Shown here: piece by piece, positions 44,051 to 53,679 of the stretch
How the letters are laid out: the number at the start of each line of letters is the position of its first letter
How positions within the stretch are numbered: position 1 is the first letter of the stretch
Source of the DNA: an uncultured Chloroflexus sp.
Lineage (GTDB): Bacteria > Chloroflexota > Chloroflexia > Chloroflexales > Chloroflexaceae
Assembly: GCF_937951745.1 (NCBI RefSeq)
Contig: NZ_CALFBQ010000018.1
Location: 62,001 to 126,000 of the forward strand
Reading direction: 5' to 3'
Length of the DNA: 64,000 bases
Translations under genes and position numbers: made by a program
Notes under the pieces: model-generated
The model's input: the letters and a program-made list of their open reading frames with translations, nothing else
Told to the model about the DNA's origin: nothing
Database searches by the model: none

Positions 44051-44515
44051 TTACTCAGTATCTTCGCGATCGCGATGGGTCTGTAATGCCTCATACAGAT
44101 GCTGCATCGCGTGATGGAAGGCGGCTAACTCTTCTGGGGAAAGGTAGCTCAAACGTTGTTCAACCAAACGCCGATGACGTGGACGCAATTCATCGATTAG
44201 CGCCTTGCCGGCAGGCGTCAACTGCACGAGCGTCACCCGCCGGTCGCGTGGGTCGGTAGCACGTTGCACCAAGCCACGCCGCTCAAGCCGGTCAACCAGC
44301 CGGGTGAGGTTGGAATTATCAGCCAGCATCTCGTTACAGATATAGCTGAGCGGTACCCCCTCTTCGGTCGCGTAGAAGAGAATAGCGTATTGTGGGGTCG
44401 AGAGGTCATACGGACGAAACTCATCACGGTTCAGCTCCTGAAAGCGGCGATGCAGCTTCAGGAAAAGGCGATAGGCTTCGATTTGCGGCGAGTCGCAGGT
44501 ACTAATTTCAGGCAT
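44051..44515 (-). CDS. MarR-family transcriptional regulator
   Basis: 154 aa. Winged helix pattern with LSTPQYAILFYATEEGVPLSYICNEML, NSNLTRLVDRLERRGLVQRATDPRDRRVTLVQLT (the DxRxxR wing signature) and a C-terminal dimerisation helix. It controls the adjacent MFS gene in all likelihood, since both share one promoter (44540-44567). Effector unknown. Confidence 0.93.
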   Translation of the reverse strand: MPEISTCDSPQIEAYRLFLKLHRRFQELNRDEFRPYDLSTPQYAILFYATEEGVPLSYICNEMLADNSNLTRLVDRLERRGLVQRATDPRDRRVTLVQLTPAGKALIDELRPRHRRLVEQRLSYLSPEELAAFHHAMQHLYEALQTHRDREDTE

Positions 44516-44539
44516 AATCCTACCCTAGACTTATCAACT

Positions 44540-44567
44540 ATTGTATCAAAATTATTGGATTTAGCAA
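44540..44567 (-). promoter_or_regulatory. Promoter of the marR-MFS operon
   Basis: Minus strand: TTGCTA (44562-44567), 16-bp spacer, TACAAT (44540-44545), 25 nt before the marR start. AT-rich surroundings would suit a MarR operator, but no perfect palindrome was found. Confidence 0.6.
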
Positions 44568-44576
44568 GTAAGAATT

Positions 44577-44609
44577 GCGCCTGACCCCAAGCGTATCGGC
44601 GTCAGGCGC
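44577..44609 (-). terminator. Hairpin terminator of the 37-aa gene
   Basis: GCGCCTGAC and GTCAGGCGC form a perfect 9-bp stem with a 15-nt loop, 17 nt downstream of the small gene's stop and upstream of the marR promoter. On the minus strand it is followed by AATTCTTACTTGC, a weak U-rich tail. Confidence 0.6.
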
Positions 44610-44625
44610 AGCGGCTGCGGCGTGC

Positions 44626-44739
44626 TCACCAGTAGAATGCGAACAGCCAGACCATCAGCAGAAACGCGACCGCTCCGGTCAGAGTAATGGCGAAAAAGAC
44701 GGGCTTGACCTCAGGATCGCCGCTCCACTCGGGCTGCAT
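44626..44739 (-). CDS. 37-aa single-helix membrane protein
   Basis: The ORF track gives a longer frame, but a strong AAAGGAGAGAGG lies just before the ATG at 44737-44739. The product starts MQPEWSGDPEVKPVFFAITL and ends in WLFAFYW, one transmembrane helix of about 22 residues with the polar end in the cytoplasm. It is a real small gene by its ribosome site and its own downstream terminator. Function is not recognised; size and topology recall tiny respiratory-complex subunits, but this is speculation. A TACAAT and a small palindrome ATGTGACACAT (44779-44789) lie upstream. Confidence 0.7.
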   Translation of the reverse strand: MQPEWSGDPEVKPVFFAITLTGAVAFLLMVWLFAFYW

Positions 44740-44902
44740 ACCTCTCTCCTTTCCGGCGCTGAGCGCCGACACGGCCTTATGTGACACATTGTACCGCGTT
44801 TTGGCCGAGTGTGTGACAAGACAAGGAGAGAGCGACCCGATAGTTTGCACCTTATGGCGTGGCGCGCAAGAAATGGCCCGCGAAGCTCTCTTTGCGATAT
44901 AC

Positions 44903-44931
44903 TTGCATAGTTCGCGCAACAACTATATAAT
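44903..44931 (+). promoter_or_regulatory. Promoter of the sugar ABC transporter operon
   Basis: TTGCAT (44903-44908), 17-bp spacer, TATAAT (44926-44931), 130 bp upstream of the ATG at 45063. The remaining 5' leader of about 125 nt holds no clear riboswitch. The 323-bp gap contains little else besides the divergent small-gene 5' region. Confidence 0.75.
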
Positions 44932-45062
44932 GCGCACACCACGCAATGCACCTGTTACACGCAGTGTTGCGCTCATGGCGGCACGCCCCGTTAATGGCGA
45001 GCCTGCGTGATGGCGTCGTAGTGCGTGGTAAGGATATTCTGTTGAGAAAGGATCTAGCAACG

Positions 45063-46382
45063 ATGCTACGGAAACACACCCTGTCGTGGATTGCGCTAGT
45101 TGCATTGTTCGCAACGTTGCTCGCGGCTTGTGGCGGCGGGCAACCGACTACCGGCGGCGGTAGTGGCGGTAGTGGCAGCAATGTGACCACTGGCGGCCAG
45201 CCGGTAACGATTCGCTGGCGTACCCGCCCCGGCGATGCTGCCGAGCAGCGGGTCTATGAAGAGCTAAACACTTTAGTGAACGAGAAGCTGAAGGACAAGG
45301 GTATTACGGCGGTCTATGATCCAGCGCCTAATCAGGGGTACTTCGAGAAGTTGAAGACTGAGTTGGCAGCCGGTAATGCACCCGATATCTTTTGGATCGG
45401 CGGTGTTGAGTTAGCAGATTTTGTGAATACCGGTCAGATTCTTGATCTCAAGCCGATCATCGATGCCGATAGCAGCTTCCAGTTGGGTAACTTCTACCCC
45501 AACGTGATCGAGCAGTTGACGCGCGATGGCAAGATTTACGGCTTGCCGCGCGACATTTCGACCATGGTCGTCTACTTCAACGAAGACCTGTTCAAGGCAG
45601 CGGGCCTGAAGACGCCCAAAGAACTGGCGGCTGAGGGCAATTGGAACTGGGACACCATGCTGGAGGCGGCGCGCAAGTTGACCGACCCGGCGAACCAGCA
45701 GTACGGTCTCGGCTTTGGCAACTGGTGGGGGCCGGGTTGGGGCTATTTCATCAACGCTGCTGGCGGCAGTCCCTTCACCCCCGATCGGCGCGGCTGCGCG
45801 CTGAATACCCCAGAGGCGATTTCCGGTGCGACGATGGTGCGCATGCTCTACGACGAGAAGCTGTTGCCGGCCGGTGATGCCGATGGCGAGGCGCTTTTTA
45901 ATGCCGGCAAGGTCGCTATGTACTTCAATGGGCGCTGGTTTACCCCCGGCGTGCGCACGAATGCTACGTTTAATTGGGACGTGGCGGTGATGCCGGAGGG
46001 CAAGGTCAAGAGTACGTGGCTCTTCTGGGGGCCGTATCTCGTCAGCGCCAAGACGGCTAACTCGCAGGCGGCATGGGAGGTGCTGAAGGTGCTGACCAGC
46101 GCCGAGGCAACGGCAAAGGTGGCCGCGCTCGGTACCAACATCCCGCCGCGCAGCGATCAAGAGGCGGTGAGTGCCTTCCTCGCTTCGACCCCACCGGCCA
46201 ACAATCAGGCCTTCCTCGATGGCATTCCTTACGCTGCGTTGGAAGCGCCGGTATGGGATGGTAACTGGGCCGATTTTAGCGGTATCGTCCAGAGCTTGTG
46301 GGATCAGATGATCGCCGGCCAGATCACGCCTGAGCAGTTCGGTCAGCGGGCTTGTGAGCAGACGGCTAATACCTTCAAGTAG
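45063..46382 (+). CDS. Sugar ABC transporter substrate-binding lipoprotein
   Basis: 439 aa from ATG 45063 (AAAGGA 10 nt upstream). Signal peptide MLRKHTLSWIALVALFATLL followed by the lipobox LAAC; Gly/Ser/Thr-rich linker, then the family-1 solute-binding fold: APDIFWIGGVELADFV, GLPRDISTMVVYFNEDLF and GALFNAGKVAMYF-type patterns. It captures an oligosaccharide or monosaccharide outside the cell for the two permeases that follow. The adjacent galT suggests a galactose-containing ligand. The ATPase gene is not in this operon; a shared MsmK/UgpC-type ATPase elsewhere would be needed. Confidence 0.92.
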   Translation: MLRKHTLSWIALVALFATLLAACGGGQPTTGGGSGGSGSNVTTGGQPVTIRWRTRPGDAAEQRVYEELNTLVNEKLKDKGITAVYDPAPNQGYFEKLKTELAAGNAPDIFWIGGVELADFVNTGQILDLKPIIDADSSFQLGNFYPNVIEQLTRDGKIYGLPRDISTMVVYFNEDLFKAAGLKTPKELAAEGNWNWDTMLEAARKLTDPANQQYGLGFGNWWGPGWGYFINAAGGSPFTPDRRGCALNTPEAISGATMVRMLYDEKLLPAGDADGEALFNAGKVAMYFNGRWFTPGVRTNATFNWDVAVMPEGKVKSTWLFWGPYLVSAKTANSQAAWEVLKVLTSAEATAKVAALGTNIPPRSDQEAVSAFLASTPPANNQAFLDGIPYAALEAPVWDGNWADFSGIVQSLWDQMIAGQITPEQFGQRACEQTANTFK

Positions 46383-46454
46383 ATGCTGTCGATAGGCGAG
46401 CGGTGGGCGTGCGCCGGTTCGCCTGATCGGCAATATCCTTGGGAGAACGTGCCC

Positions 46455-46581
46455 GCTTGTCATTGCGCGGGGGCAAAGCGCCCGCAGCAATCGCCCGCTG
46501 CGGCGAGCGCGAACCCACAGTGGGTTACTCGCGTGGTCAGGAAGATTGCTGCGCCGCCTGTGGTGGCTCGCCATGACAAGC
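46455..46581. repeat. 127-bp MITE-like palindrome between binding-protein and permease genes
   Basis: Ends GCTTGTCATTGCGCG and (inverse) GCTTGTCATGGCGAG form terminal inverted repeats; a central AACCCA-CAG-TGGGTT is the turn. The arms pair over most of their length, including GCAGCAATC in both. No ORF. Same family as 2661-2699 and 28439-28520. Confidence 0.82.
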
Positions 46582-46626
46582 GGGGTATCAGATTGAAGCG
46601 CAGCAATAGTTTCCCGGAGGTACACC

Positions 46627-47568
46627 ATGGCCAACCAAGCGCCGGCCGCTCTGCCTGCACCAACCGCGCGCCATCTGAGCGGGCGGCGTGTGCGGCAATG
46701 GATCGACGCTTTCGGCATGCTGTTGCCGACTATTTTGGGTGTTTTGATCTTCTTCTTAGTGCCGCTTGCTATCTCGTTTTACCTGAGCTTTACCGATGCA
46801 CGCCTTTTCGGTGACCCGAATCTGGTTGGTTTGAGCAATTATCAGCGCGCCTTGTCTGACCCGACCTTCTACCGGGCAATGTGGAATACGGCGGCATTTT
46901 CGCTGGTGACGTTAGTTGTTTCGACGGTGCCGGCCTTGCTGCTGGCCGTGATCCTGAACGAGCGAATCGCTGGTCGTACCTTCTTTCGCGCCGTCTTCTT
47001 CATTCCGGTGGTGGCGTCAGTGGTTGGCGTGACCTTGCTCTGGCGCTATCTGCTCAATGTCGATTTTGGTTTCGTCAATTATGCCATTCGTCTGCTTGGC
47101 TTCGAGCCGATCCCGTGGCTGACGCGCCCAGAATGGGGGTTGGCCAGCGTGATACTGGTCTTCTCGTGGAAGACGATAGGCTACAATATGGTGATCTTTT
47201 TGGCTGGCTTGCAGGGGGTGCCGCCGCAGCTCTACGAGGCGGCTAGTCTTGATGGAGCCAGTCGCTGGCAGCAGTTTCTCTACATCACTGTGCCAATGCT
47301 TTCACCAACCACCTTCTTTGTGTTGGTGACAACGTTAATCAATTGTCTGCAAGTGTTTGATGTGCCGATTGCGCTCGGTTTGACCCGCTCGAATACGGTT
47401 GGCCCAGCCGACTCGATGTTGACGATTGTGCCGTTGCTCTGGCGCGAGGCCTTTATTGGCGGACGCATGGGCTACGCTTCGGCGCTGGCATGGTTGCTGT
47501 TTGTGATTATTCTGCTGCTGACCTTCATCCAGTTCCGGCTGTCGCGGCGATGGGTGCATTACGAGTAA
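46627..47568 (+). CDS. Sugar ABC transporter permease, MalF/UgpA type
   Basis: 313 aa, GGAGG 8 nt before the ATG. Six membrane helices after a 35-residue cytoplasmic N-terminus; PTILGVLIFFLVPLAISFYLSFTDA marks helix 1. The EAA loop is QLYEAASLDGASRWQQFLYIT, which docks the ATPase. The second permease starts 13 bp downstream. Confidence 0.94.
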   Translation: MANQAPAALPAPTARHLSGRRVRQWIDAFGMLLPTILGVLIFFLVPLAISFYLSFTDARLFGDPNLVGLSNYQRALSDPTFYRAMWNTAAFSLVTLVVSTVPALLLAVILNERIAGRTFFRAVFFIPVVASVVGVTLLWRYLLNVDFGFVNYAIRLLGFEPIPWLTRPEWGLASVILVFSWKTIGYNMVIFLAGLQGVPPQLYEAASLDGASRWQQFLYITVPMLSPTTFFVLVTTLINCLQVFDVPIALGLTRSNTVGPADSMLTIVPLLWREAFIGGRMGYASALAWLLFVIILLLTFIQFRLSRRWVHYE

Positions 47569-47581
47569 GCGAGGAGGGCTG

Positions 47582-48421
47582 ATGGCAAGCTTAATTTTAC
47601 GCCGGCCATGGGAAAAATTGCTGGCCTACGCGGTGCTCAGCGTGACCGGCTTTGTGATGGTCTTTCCCTTTATCTATATGGTGCTCTCCTCGCTCAAGCC
47701 CTCGACCGAAGTGGTGCAGGTGCCGCCAACGCTGTGGCCAAGCGAGATTCGATGGTCAAATTACTTAGAAGTACTAAATATTGTTCCGCTCGGTACCCAA
47801 TTGCTCAATACCGTGATCGTCACGGCGTTGGTAGTGCTTGGTTGGGTGATTACTTCGGTGCTGGCCGGCTACGCCTTTGCCCGGCTCGAATTTCCCGGAC
47901 GCGAGTTTTGGTTTGGTGCTTACCTCGCTACGTTGATGGTGCCGTTTGCAGTGCTGATTGTGCCGATGTATCGTTTGATGCTGGTCTTTGGTTGGGTTGA
48001 TCGGCTGGAAGCGTTGATTATCCCGTGGCTATTCACAGCTTATGGCACCTTTCTGCTCCGCCAATTTTTCATGAGTGTGCCAAAAGATTTAGAAGATGCG
48101 GCGCTGATCGATGGAGCGTCGCATTGGGGCATTCTCTTCCGCATCTTCCTGCCGCTAGCTCGCCCGGCGATTGCGACGCTAGCGACGTTTGCGTTCCTTT
48201 ATGCGTGGAATAGCTTCCTCTGGCCGCTAATCATCATCAGCAGTCCATCGCGCAAGGTGGTGACGCAGGGTCTGGTTGATCTACAGGCGCTCTACGCTGC
48301 GCGCGTCGATCTGATTATGGCCGGCTCGACGCTGGCCATTTTGCCGACGCTGATCGTCTTTTTGTTCGCCCAACGCTACTTCATCGAGGGTATCGCTACG
48401 TCTGGGTTAGCCGGACGCTGA
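47582..48421 (+). CDS. Sugar ABC transporter permease, MalG/UgpE type
   Basis: 279 aa, GAGGAGGGC before the ATG. Six membrane helices; [22 protein letters not shown] is the typical first periplasmic turn and [21 protein letters not shown] the EAA loop. Pairs with the MalF-like permease. galT starts 14 bp further on, so it belongs to the same operon. Confidence 0.94.
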   Translation: MASLILRRPWEKLLAYAVLSVTGFVMVFPFIYMVLSSLKPSTEVVQVPPTLWPSEIRWSNYLEVLNIVPLGTQLLNTVIVTALVVLGWVITSVLAGYAFARLEFPGREFWFGAYLATLMVPFAVLIVPMYRLMLVFGWVDRLEALIIPWLFTAYGTFLLRQFFMSVPKDLEDAALIDGASHWGILFRIFLPLARPAIATLATFAFLYAWNSFLWPLIIISSPSRKVVTQGLVDLQALYAARVDLIMAGSTLAILPTLIVFLFAQRYFIEGIATSGLAGR

Positions 48422-48435
48422 GCGAGGAAGGTGCT

Positions 48436-49482
48436 ATGCATCATCACGATCTCTTCAGTCGACCGCATCGCCGGCTTAACCAGCTCACCGGCGAGTGGGT
48501 GTTGGTATCGCCCCACCGCACCCAGCGCCCGTGGTTGGGTCAGGTCGAGACGTTGCCACCCACCGAGTTGCCGGCCTACGATCCGACCTGCTACCTCTGC
48601 CCCGGCAACACGCGGGCGAATGGGGCGCAGAACCCAGCCTACACCGAGACGTTTGTGTTCGAGAACGATTTTGCCGCTTTGCTGCCAGATATTCCGCTCG
48701 AGCGGGTGAGTATCCGCTTGCCGGCTGCTGATGGCGAGATTGGCCCGGTGCTGTTACACGCCGAAGCCGAGCGCGGCATTTGCCGGGTGGTCTGCTTCTC
48801 GCCGCGCCACGATTTGACGCTGGCGCAGATGTCGCAGGCTGAGGTGCGGCGGGTGATTGAAGTTTGGGCTGAGCAATATCGCGAATTGGGCGCAATCGAT
48901 TGGGTACAGTCGGTGTTGATCTTCGAGAACCGCGGCGCGATGATGGGGGCGTCGAACCCGCATCCGCACGGTCAGATTTGGGCTAACGAGCAGTTGCCGA
49001 ACGAGATGCGGAAAGAGCTAGCGACGCAGACGGCTTACTGGCACGAGCACAACCGCTGCCTGCTCTGCGACTATCTGGCGCTTGAGCTGGACGCCGGTGA
49101 GCGGATCGTCTGCGCCAACGAGACATGGGTAGCACTGGTGCCGTTTTGGGCGGTATGGCCGTTCGAGACGCTGGTACTGCCGCGCAACCATACCGGGGCG
49201 ATTCCCGATCTCGATGATGCTGGGCGAGAGGGGTTAGCCGCCATCTTGCGCGATGTGACCAGACGTTACGACCGGCTGTTCAACATTTCATTTCCTTACA
49301 GCATGGGCTTTCACCAGCGACCAACCGATGGATTGCCGCACGATGGTTGGCACTTACATGCCCATTTTTATCCGCCGCTGTTACGTTCGGCAACGGTGCG
49401 GAAGTTTATGGTCGGCTACGAGATGCTGGGTCAGCCCCAACGCGATCTGACACCCGAACAGGCAGCGGAGCGGTTACGCTGA
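48436..49482 (+). CDS. galT: Galactose-1-phosphate uridylyltransferase
   Basis: 348 aa; AGGAAGG before the ATG. It exchanges UMP between UDP-glucose and galactose-1-phosphate (Leloir pathway). Zn ligands include [12 protein letters not shown], the active-site motif is [11 protein letters not shown] with the nucleophilic His, and a late HLHAHFYPP completes the site. Length is normal. Its place at the end of the ABC importer operon is strong context for galactoside use; galK and galE are not in the window. It overlaps the convergent acetyltransferase stop by 9 bp. Confidence 0.95.
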   Translation: MHHHDLFSRPHRRLNQLTGEWVLVSPHRTQRPWLGQVETLPPTELPAYDPTCYLCPGNTRANGAQNPAYTETFVFENDFAALLPDIPLERVSIRLPAADGEIGPVLLHAEAERGICRVVCFSPRHDLTLAQMSQAEVRRVIEVWAEQYRELGAIDWVQSVLIFENRGAMMGASNPHPHGQIWANEQLPNEMRKELATQTAYWHEHNRCLLCDYLALELDAGERIVCANETWVALVPFWAVWPFETLVLPRNHTGAIPDLDDAGREGLAAILRDVTRRYDRLFNISFPYSMGFHQRPTDGLPHDGWHLHAHFYPPLLRSATVRKFMVGYEMLGQPQRDLTPEQAAERLR

Positions 49483-50553
49483 AACCGGAAAGAGCGTCTC
49501 TACCACTTCTAATCCGTGATCGGCGCAGCGCAGCTCGTTGGTAGCGCGCAGATCGCTCACGCTGCGTCGGCCCAGCAAAAGCGCTGACAGCCCACTATTG
49601 CTGAGCTGCCATACGTTAATATCGGCAATGCCAGTTCCGACGCTGATATGCACTCTACCGGCGCGGCATTCAATGCGCATTGCCCCCCACTCGCCGCTCA
49701 ACGCTACGCTGCCATACCAATCAGCATACCGCGAAGCGGCAATCCTAACCCTGAACGCCGCTTGATGAGCACGCAATGCTGTCAGCGGGTCGATCACAAT
49801 CCACACCGGAAGGATGCCATCGGCTGGTGGAAGATGGAGCATCAGGGTGGCTCCCAACTCAAGCGCTGCCTGCGCCAGTGGATGATCGGGCGTAAGCCAC
49901 AGTTCGTGCGTTGAGTGGGGCAGTCGGCACAGCAAATCGCGTGCCGCCCCTGCATCGACGGCGCGACCTTCAATCACGTGTTCATCGCGCAGCAGGACAT
50001 AGCCGACAATGCGGCCAAGTTGGTCGTGCGCCACTAACGGCGGCTGATCCCTCATCTGCCAGCGCCAATCAGGTTCGTAACGTAGGGGTGTCACGCAACG
50101 CGGCGTAGGCGCGTGCTGATCCAGCGCCACGAGATCGGCCACATCGGCAAGTGTAGCCGGTATCAGCGTACCATCCCCGCCATGCCACGTGATCCGACTG
50201 TGCAGGGTTGCCGGGATCATGCCCCATTGGCCGGCTATGCTCAACGGCAACGCGCAGCGCAACCATGCTATGCCGGCGGCGACGGCAGTCTCGGCAGCCG
50301 CAGCCAGCAGCGTTTCCGTCACGTCAAAATGAGCGCTGCCAAACAATTCCACCTCTCCTACCTCAAACTGGGCGAGCTGGCGTCGCCAACGAGTATGGGT
50401 AACGAGACCGATAGCCTGATCACCACGATCGGTTGTGGCGAACAGATGCAAGGCAGGTTGGTAGCGTGGGTGGCGTTGCCGGTGCGCCAACAGCGCTGGA
50501 TCGATCAGAGCGGGTATCGCAGTGGATAGTGGGCTAATGGTTACGTTACTCAT
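49474..50553 (-). CDS. Tandem-GNAT / Eis-like N-acetyltransferase
   Basis: 359 aa. The first half resembles a degenerate GNAT fold, the middle a second GNAT-like segment ([20 protein letters not shown], with [21 protein letters not shown]), and the end a sterol-carrier-protein-like domain ([26 protein letters not shown]), the order found in Eis acetyltransferases, which acetylate amines including aminoglycosides. The acetyl-CoA P-loop is weak, so the call is moderate. A simple GNAT pair is the alternative. Gene is convergent with galT. Confidence 0.6.
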   Translation of the reverse strand: MSNVTISPLSTAIPALIDPALLAHRQRHPRYQPALHLFATTDRGDQAIGLVTHTRWRRQLAQFEVGEVELFGSAHFDVTETLLAAAAETAVAAGIAWLRCALPLSIAGQWGMIPATLHSRITWHGGDGTLIPATLADVADLVALDQHAPTPRCVTPLRYEPDWRWQMRDQPPLVAHDQLGRIVGYVLLRDEHVIEGRAVDAGAARDLLCRLPHSTHELWLTPDHPLAQAALELGATLMLHLPPADGILPVWIVIDPLTALRAHQAAFRVRIAASRYADWYGSVALSGEWGAMRIECRAGRVHISVGTGIADINVWQLSNSGLSALLLGRRSVSDLRATNELRCADHGLEVVETLFPVSA

Positions 50554-50793
50554 TCAACGATTATCCTGTCGCTAAACTATGCAAGTGGCTCATTCGTTGC
50601 ATCATTGCGCAACAAAGCTGCTACGATTTTTAACCTTATTTGTCATCTCTTGCTCATCTTGCATACTTCTCGATTGCGGCGCAACTTCCTACAATGCAGC
50701 GCAGAGGGACATAAACCAAGCGATCGTGTCGCCGGTTGTTTCAGCCACCGAGGCGCGAAGCGGAGACATTGAGCATACGAAACGAGGAAATCG

Positions 50794-51552
50794 ATGATTG
50801 CGCCTACAATGACCACCTTGAACTCACCGGCAACGTTGCATGCGTCAGTCGTGGGCGATGAAGCGGCGACCGGCCTTGCCACGATAGACGTGGAAGAGTT
50901 AGCCCGTCGTTGTGCGATTGAGAGTGAGCGGTTCTACCGCGGCCAGTCGCACGACTCGCGCTACAGCTATGAGTTATTCCGGCGGGCGCTGGTCGAGCGT
51001 GATGAAACCGCGTGGAATTACCTCTTTCAACATTATAGCCCGTTGGTTGAGGGATGGATCCGGCGCAGCGGCGCATTTGTCAGCAGCGGCGAAAGTAGCG
51101 AATATTTTGTCGTGGGTGCGTTCGCGAAGTTTTGGCGCGCGGTGACTCCCGAACGTTTCGCTTCGTTCCCCAATCTGGCTTCGCTGTTGCAATACTTGCA
51201 ACTGTGCGCCTCAAGCGTCGTGATCGACTCAGTACGGGCTCAGTCGTGGGCCGAGATGATGCCGGAAGATCGGATCAGCGAGCAGCGAGTGCCGCGCCTC
51301 TCGCCTGATGAAGAAGCGATGCAGCGCGTCGATCGGCAAGAGTTCTGGCGGTTTATTGATAGCCAATTGCACAGCGAGAGCGAACGGGTGGTGGTCTATG
51401 GTTCGTTTGTGCTCGGTTTGACGCCACGAGCAATCTTTGAGCGTTATACCACGCTGTTCGAGAGCGTCTACGATGTGTACAACGTCAAGCGCAACGTTTT
51501 GAGCCGACTCAGCCGTAATAGCCATCTGCGGACGTTGTTTGGGCAGGCGTGA
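50794..51552 (+). CDS. ECF-like sigma factor
   Basis: 252 aa; GAGGAAA before the ATG. Region 2 is recognisable (AWNYLFQHYSPLVEGWIRRSG, FAKFWRAVTPERFASFPNLASLLQYLQLCASSVVID), with a DNA-binding region 4-like part after residue 185 (FWRFIDSQLHSESERVVVYGSFVLGLTPRAI). An 85-residue N-terminal extension is unusual for ECF sigmas. A zinc-finger protein of anti-sigma type follows 288 bp downstream on the same strand. Regulon unknown. Confidence 0.8.
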   Translation: MIAPTMTTLNSPATLHASVVGDEAATGLATIDVEELARRCAIESERFYRGQSHDSRYSYELFRRALVERDETAWNYLFQHYSPLVEGWIRRSGAFVSSGESSEYFVVGAFAKFWRAVTPERFASFPNLASLLQYLQLCASSVVIDSVRAQSWAEMMPEDRISEQRVPRLSPDEEAMQRVDRQEFWRFIDSQLHSESERVVVYGSFVLGLTPRAIFERYTTLFESVYDVYNVKRNVLSRLSRNSHLRTLFGQA

Positions 51553-51746
51553 ACGCAGAAGGGCGCAGCGGATTCAAACGTAAAGGCGCAGAGTGCGCCG
51601 AGCACGCAAAGGCGTCAATGCAGCGCGAACAGTACAAGGATCGACATGGGTGCAATAGTATCGATACGGATCAGATAGAGGTGTTGATAGATATTCGCAA
51701 GTTGTCATAGTCATTGCAAAAGAAGTAACAAAAATCTTGTACCGGC

Positions 51747-51794
51747 GGGAACGTGAAAAACGTTCCCGTTTGCGTTTCTTTCAACAGGAAACGC
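51747..51794 (+). terminator. Two consecutive hairpins after the sigma gene
   Basis: GGGAACGT-GAAAA-ACGTTCCC (51747-51767) is followed by GTTTGCGTTTCTTTC, a U-rich run suitable for intrinsic termination; a second hairpin GCGTTTC...GAAACGC (51772-51794) follows. The 288-bp gap also holds a copy of the cgcaaag-type repeat near 51551-51615. Confidence 0.65.
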
Positions 51795-51840
51795 TTGCAG
51801 GTTCACCTGTTGATCTGGTTGCTCACGGAGGTGCGCCGGT

Positions 51841-52224
51841 ATGGAAGAAGAACAATTGAGCGACGGCGCAATCCATCTTTCCGGCCCTGAACTTATTGCG
51901 GCTGCTGACGGCGAGGCTAGTGAAGGTATTGTGTCTCACCTGCGTCAGTGTGCGTTGTGTCGCCAACGAGTCACCACCTTGCGCAATGTGCAACAAGCGT
52001 TGCGCTATCGCTTATACCGCGCTCTTTGCCCTTCCACTGATCAGTTAATTGATTACTGTCAAGGTCTCCTCTCTCCTGCTCAACACGCTCTCGTTGCCCG
52101 CCATATTGCTTCTTGCCCCTACTGTAGCGCCGAAATTGAGTTATTGATGCAGCGCGATCCCCTGATCGACCGATTATTGCTCAGCGATTTGCTTAACCAA
52201 CGCGTGCTGCGGTATCTGCGGTAA
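51841..52224 (+). CDS. Zinc-finger protein of anti-sigma (ZAS/zf-HC2) type
   Basis: 127 aa. Two H-x3-C-x2-C clusters: HLRQCALC (about 36-43) and HIASCPYC (about 88-95), like the zinc-binding anti-sigma domain that sequesters an ECF factor. No transmembrane helix, so cytoplasmic. The start follows CGGAGG by 8 nt. It lies after the sigma gene but beyond a terminator. Anti-sigma function is inference from the motif and position. Confidence 0.75.
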   Translation: MEEEQLSDGAIHLSGPELIAAADGEASEGIVSHLRQCALCRQRVTTLRNVQQALRYRLYRALCPSTDQLIDYCQGLLSPAQHALVARHIASCPYCSAEIELLMQRDPLIDRLLLSDLLNQRVLRYLR

Positions 52225-52418
52225 TCACGTAGAGCTACACGACGGTGTGCAGGCTGCATCGCTAAGGGAGAGCCACAGGCCGTGCGGCTGTACAGGAGTG
52301 CGATCTTTGGTAGGGTGCGGTACAATACGATTAATTGCAACCGTCGCCACTGTCGCATCGTCGCATACGTCGAGGCCGTTCGCCAACCGGGCGAGCCGGT
52401 TACGACGAGGAGTTGGCT

Positions 52419-53678
52419 ATGGCAGGAGAAGTGAATCTGCGCGCCGCGCTGGCGCGTCCCTTTTTGGCGGCCACGACAACGCCACAGGTAGCATACATCT
52501 TGCTCGAAGTTCAGCCGGCGCCCCAGATGACGCAGGTACGCATACCGGTCAACGTTTGTTTCGTGCTTGACCGTAGTGGTTCGATGAAGGGGGAGAAAAT
52601 TGAGCGGCTGCGGCAGGCGGTTGTCAAGGCAATCGAGCAGCTTGACCAGCAAGACAACATCGCCATCGTTATTTTCGATCACCGCACCGAAGTGATTGTG
52701 CCAGCCCAGCCGGTGCGCAATCGGGCCACCATTCTCGATCTCGTCCACCGCATCCGCGATGCTGGCGGCACCCGCATTGCGCCGGCGGTCGAGAAGGGGT
52801 TGAACGAGTTGCAAAAGATGCCGACCGGTGTGCGCCGCTTAATCCTGCTGACTGACGGCCAAACCGAGCACGAGAAGGAGTGTCTGCTGCGGGCTGACGA
52901 TGCTGGCCGGCTAGGCATTCCGATCACTGCGCTTGGCATTGGCAAAGATTGGAATGAAGATCTGCTGATCGAGATGGCAAATCGCTCGAAAGGAGTGGCC
53001 GACTACATCGCCCAACCGAGCGAAATCGTCAACTACTTCCAGCACACCGTGCAACGCGCCCAACAGACCGTCATTCAGAACAGTGTGCTAACCTTACGGC
53101 TGGTACAAGGCGTCACACCGCGCGCCGTCTGGCAGGTGACACCACTGATCGACAATCTCGGCTACCAGCCGATCAGTGATCGCGCCGTCAGTGTCAATCT
53201 CGGTGAACTCGAAAGTTCCCAAGCGCGCGCGCTGTTGATTGAACTCCTGATCGACCCTCGGCCAATCGGTACATACCGCGTTGGGCAGGTCGAGCTGAGC
53301 TATGACGCGCCGGCGTTGCAGTTGGTTAGTGAAAAGGCGCGGATTGACATTATGCTGACCTTCACGACCGATGCGGCTCAGTTGCAGCAGCTTAATCCGG
53401 CGGTGATGAATATTGTTGAAAAAGTGAGCGCGTTCAAGCTCCAGACCCGCGCACTGCAAGACCTTGCCAGCGGTGATGTGAGGAGCGCGACGCAGAAGCT
53501 GAAGAGCGCGGTGACACGTTTGCTCAATCAGGGTGAAGTTGAGTTAGCGGCGACGATGCAGCAAGAGATTGCCAATCTCGAACAACAAGGCCACATGTCA
53601 AGCGAGGGCCAAAAGACGATCAAGTTTCAGGGGCGCAAGACGGTGCGCCTGACCGATATTGAATTGCCGAAGGAATAA
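52419..53678 (+). CDS. VWA-domain protein, paralogue of the one at 12100-13347
   Basis: 419 aa from ATG 52419 (GAGGAG 6 nt upstream); the track start adds 28 unlikely codons. VWA MIDAS motif VCFVLDRSGSMKGEK, LILLTDGQTEHEKE, then ITALGIGKDWNEDLL, VTPRAVWQVTPLIDNLGYQPISD, and a helical tail with VMNIVEKVSAFKLQTRAL. The same blocks in the same order occur in the 12.1-kb protein, so one arose by duplication. It starts 194 bp after the zinc-finger gene and surE starts 1 bp after its stop. Confidence 0.88.
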   Translation: MAGEVNLRAALARPFLAATTTPQVAYILLEVQPAPQMTQVRIPVNVCFVLDRSGSMKGEKIERLRQAVVKAIEQLDQQDNIAIVIFDHRTEVIVPAQPVRNRATILDLVHRIRDAGGTRIAPAVEKGLNELQKMPTGVRRLILLTDGQTEHEKECLLRADDAGRLGIPITALGIGKDWNEDLLIEMANRSKGVADYIAQPSEIVNYFQHTVQRAQQTVIQNSVLTLRLVQGVTPRAVWQVTPLIDNLGYQPISDRAVSVNLGELESSQARALLIELLIDPRPIGTYRVGQVELSYDAPALQLVSEKARIDIMLTFTTDAAQLQQLNPAVMNIVEKVSAFKLQTRALQDLASGDVRSATQKLKSAVTRLLNQGEVELAATMQQEIANLEQQGHMSSEGQKTIKFQGRKTVRLTDIELPKE

Positions 53679-53679
53679 T

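Noticed and set aside
45411-46718. 435-aa minus-strand ORF opposite the substrate-binding protein gene
   Set aside because: Shadow of a high-GC gene; the plus strand encodes a clear lipoprotein with a lipobox and family motifs.
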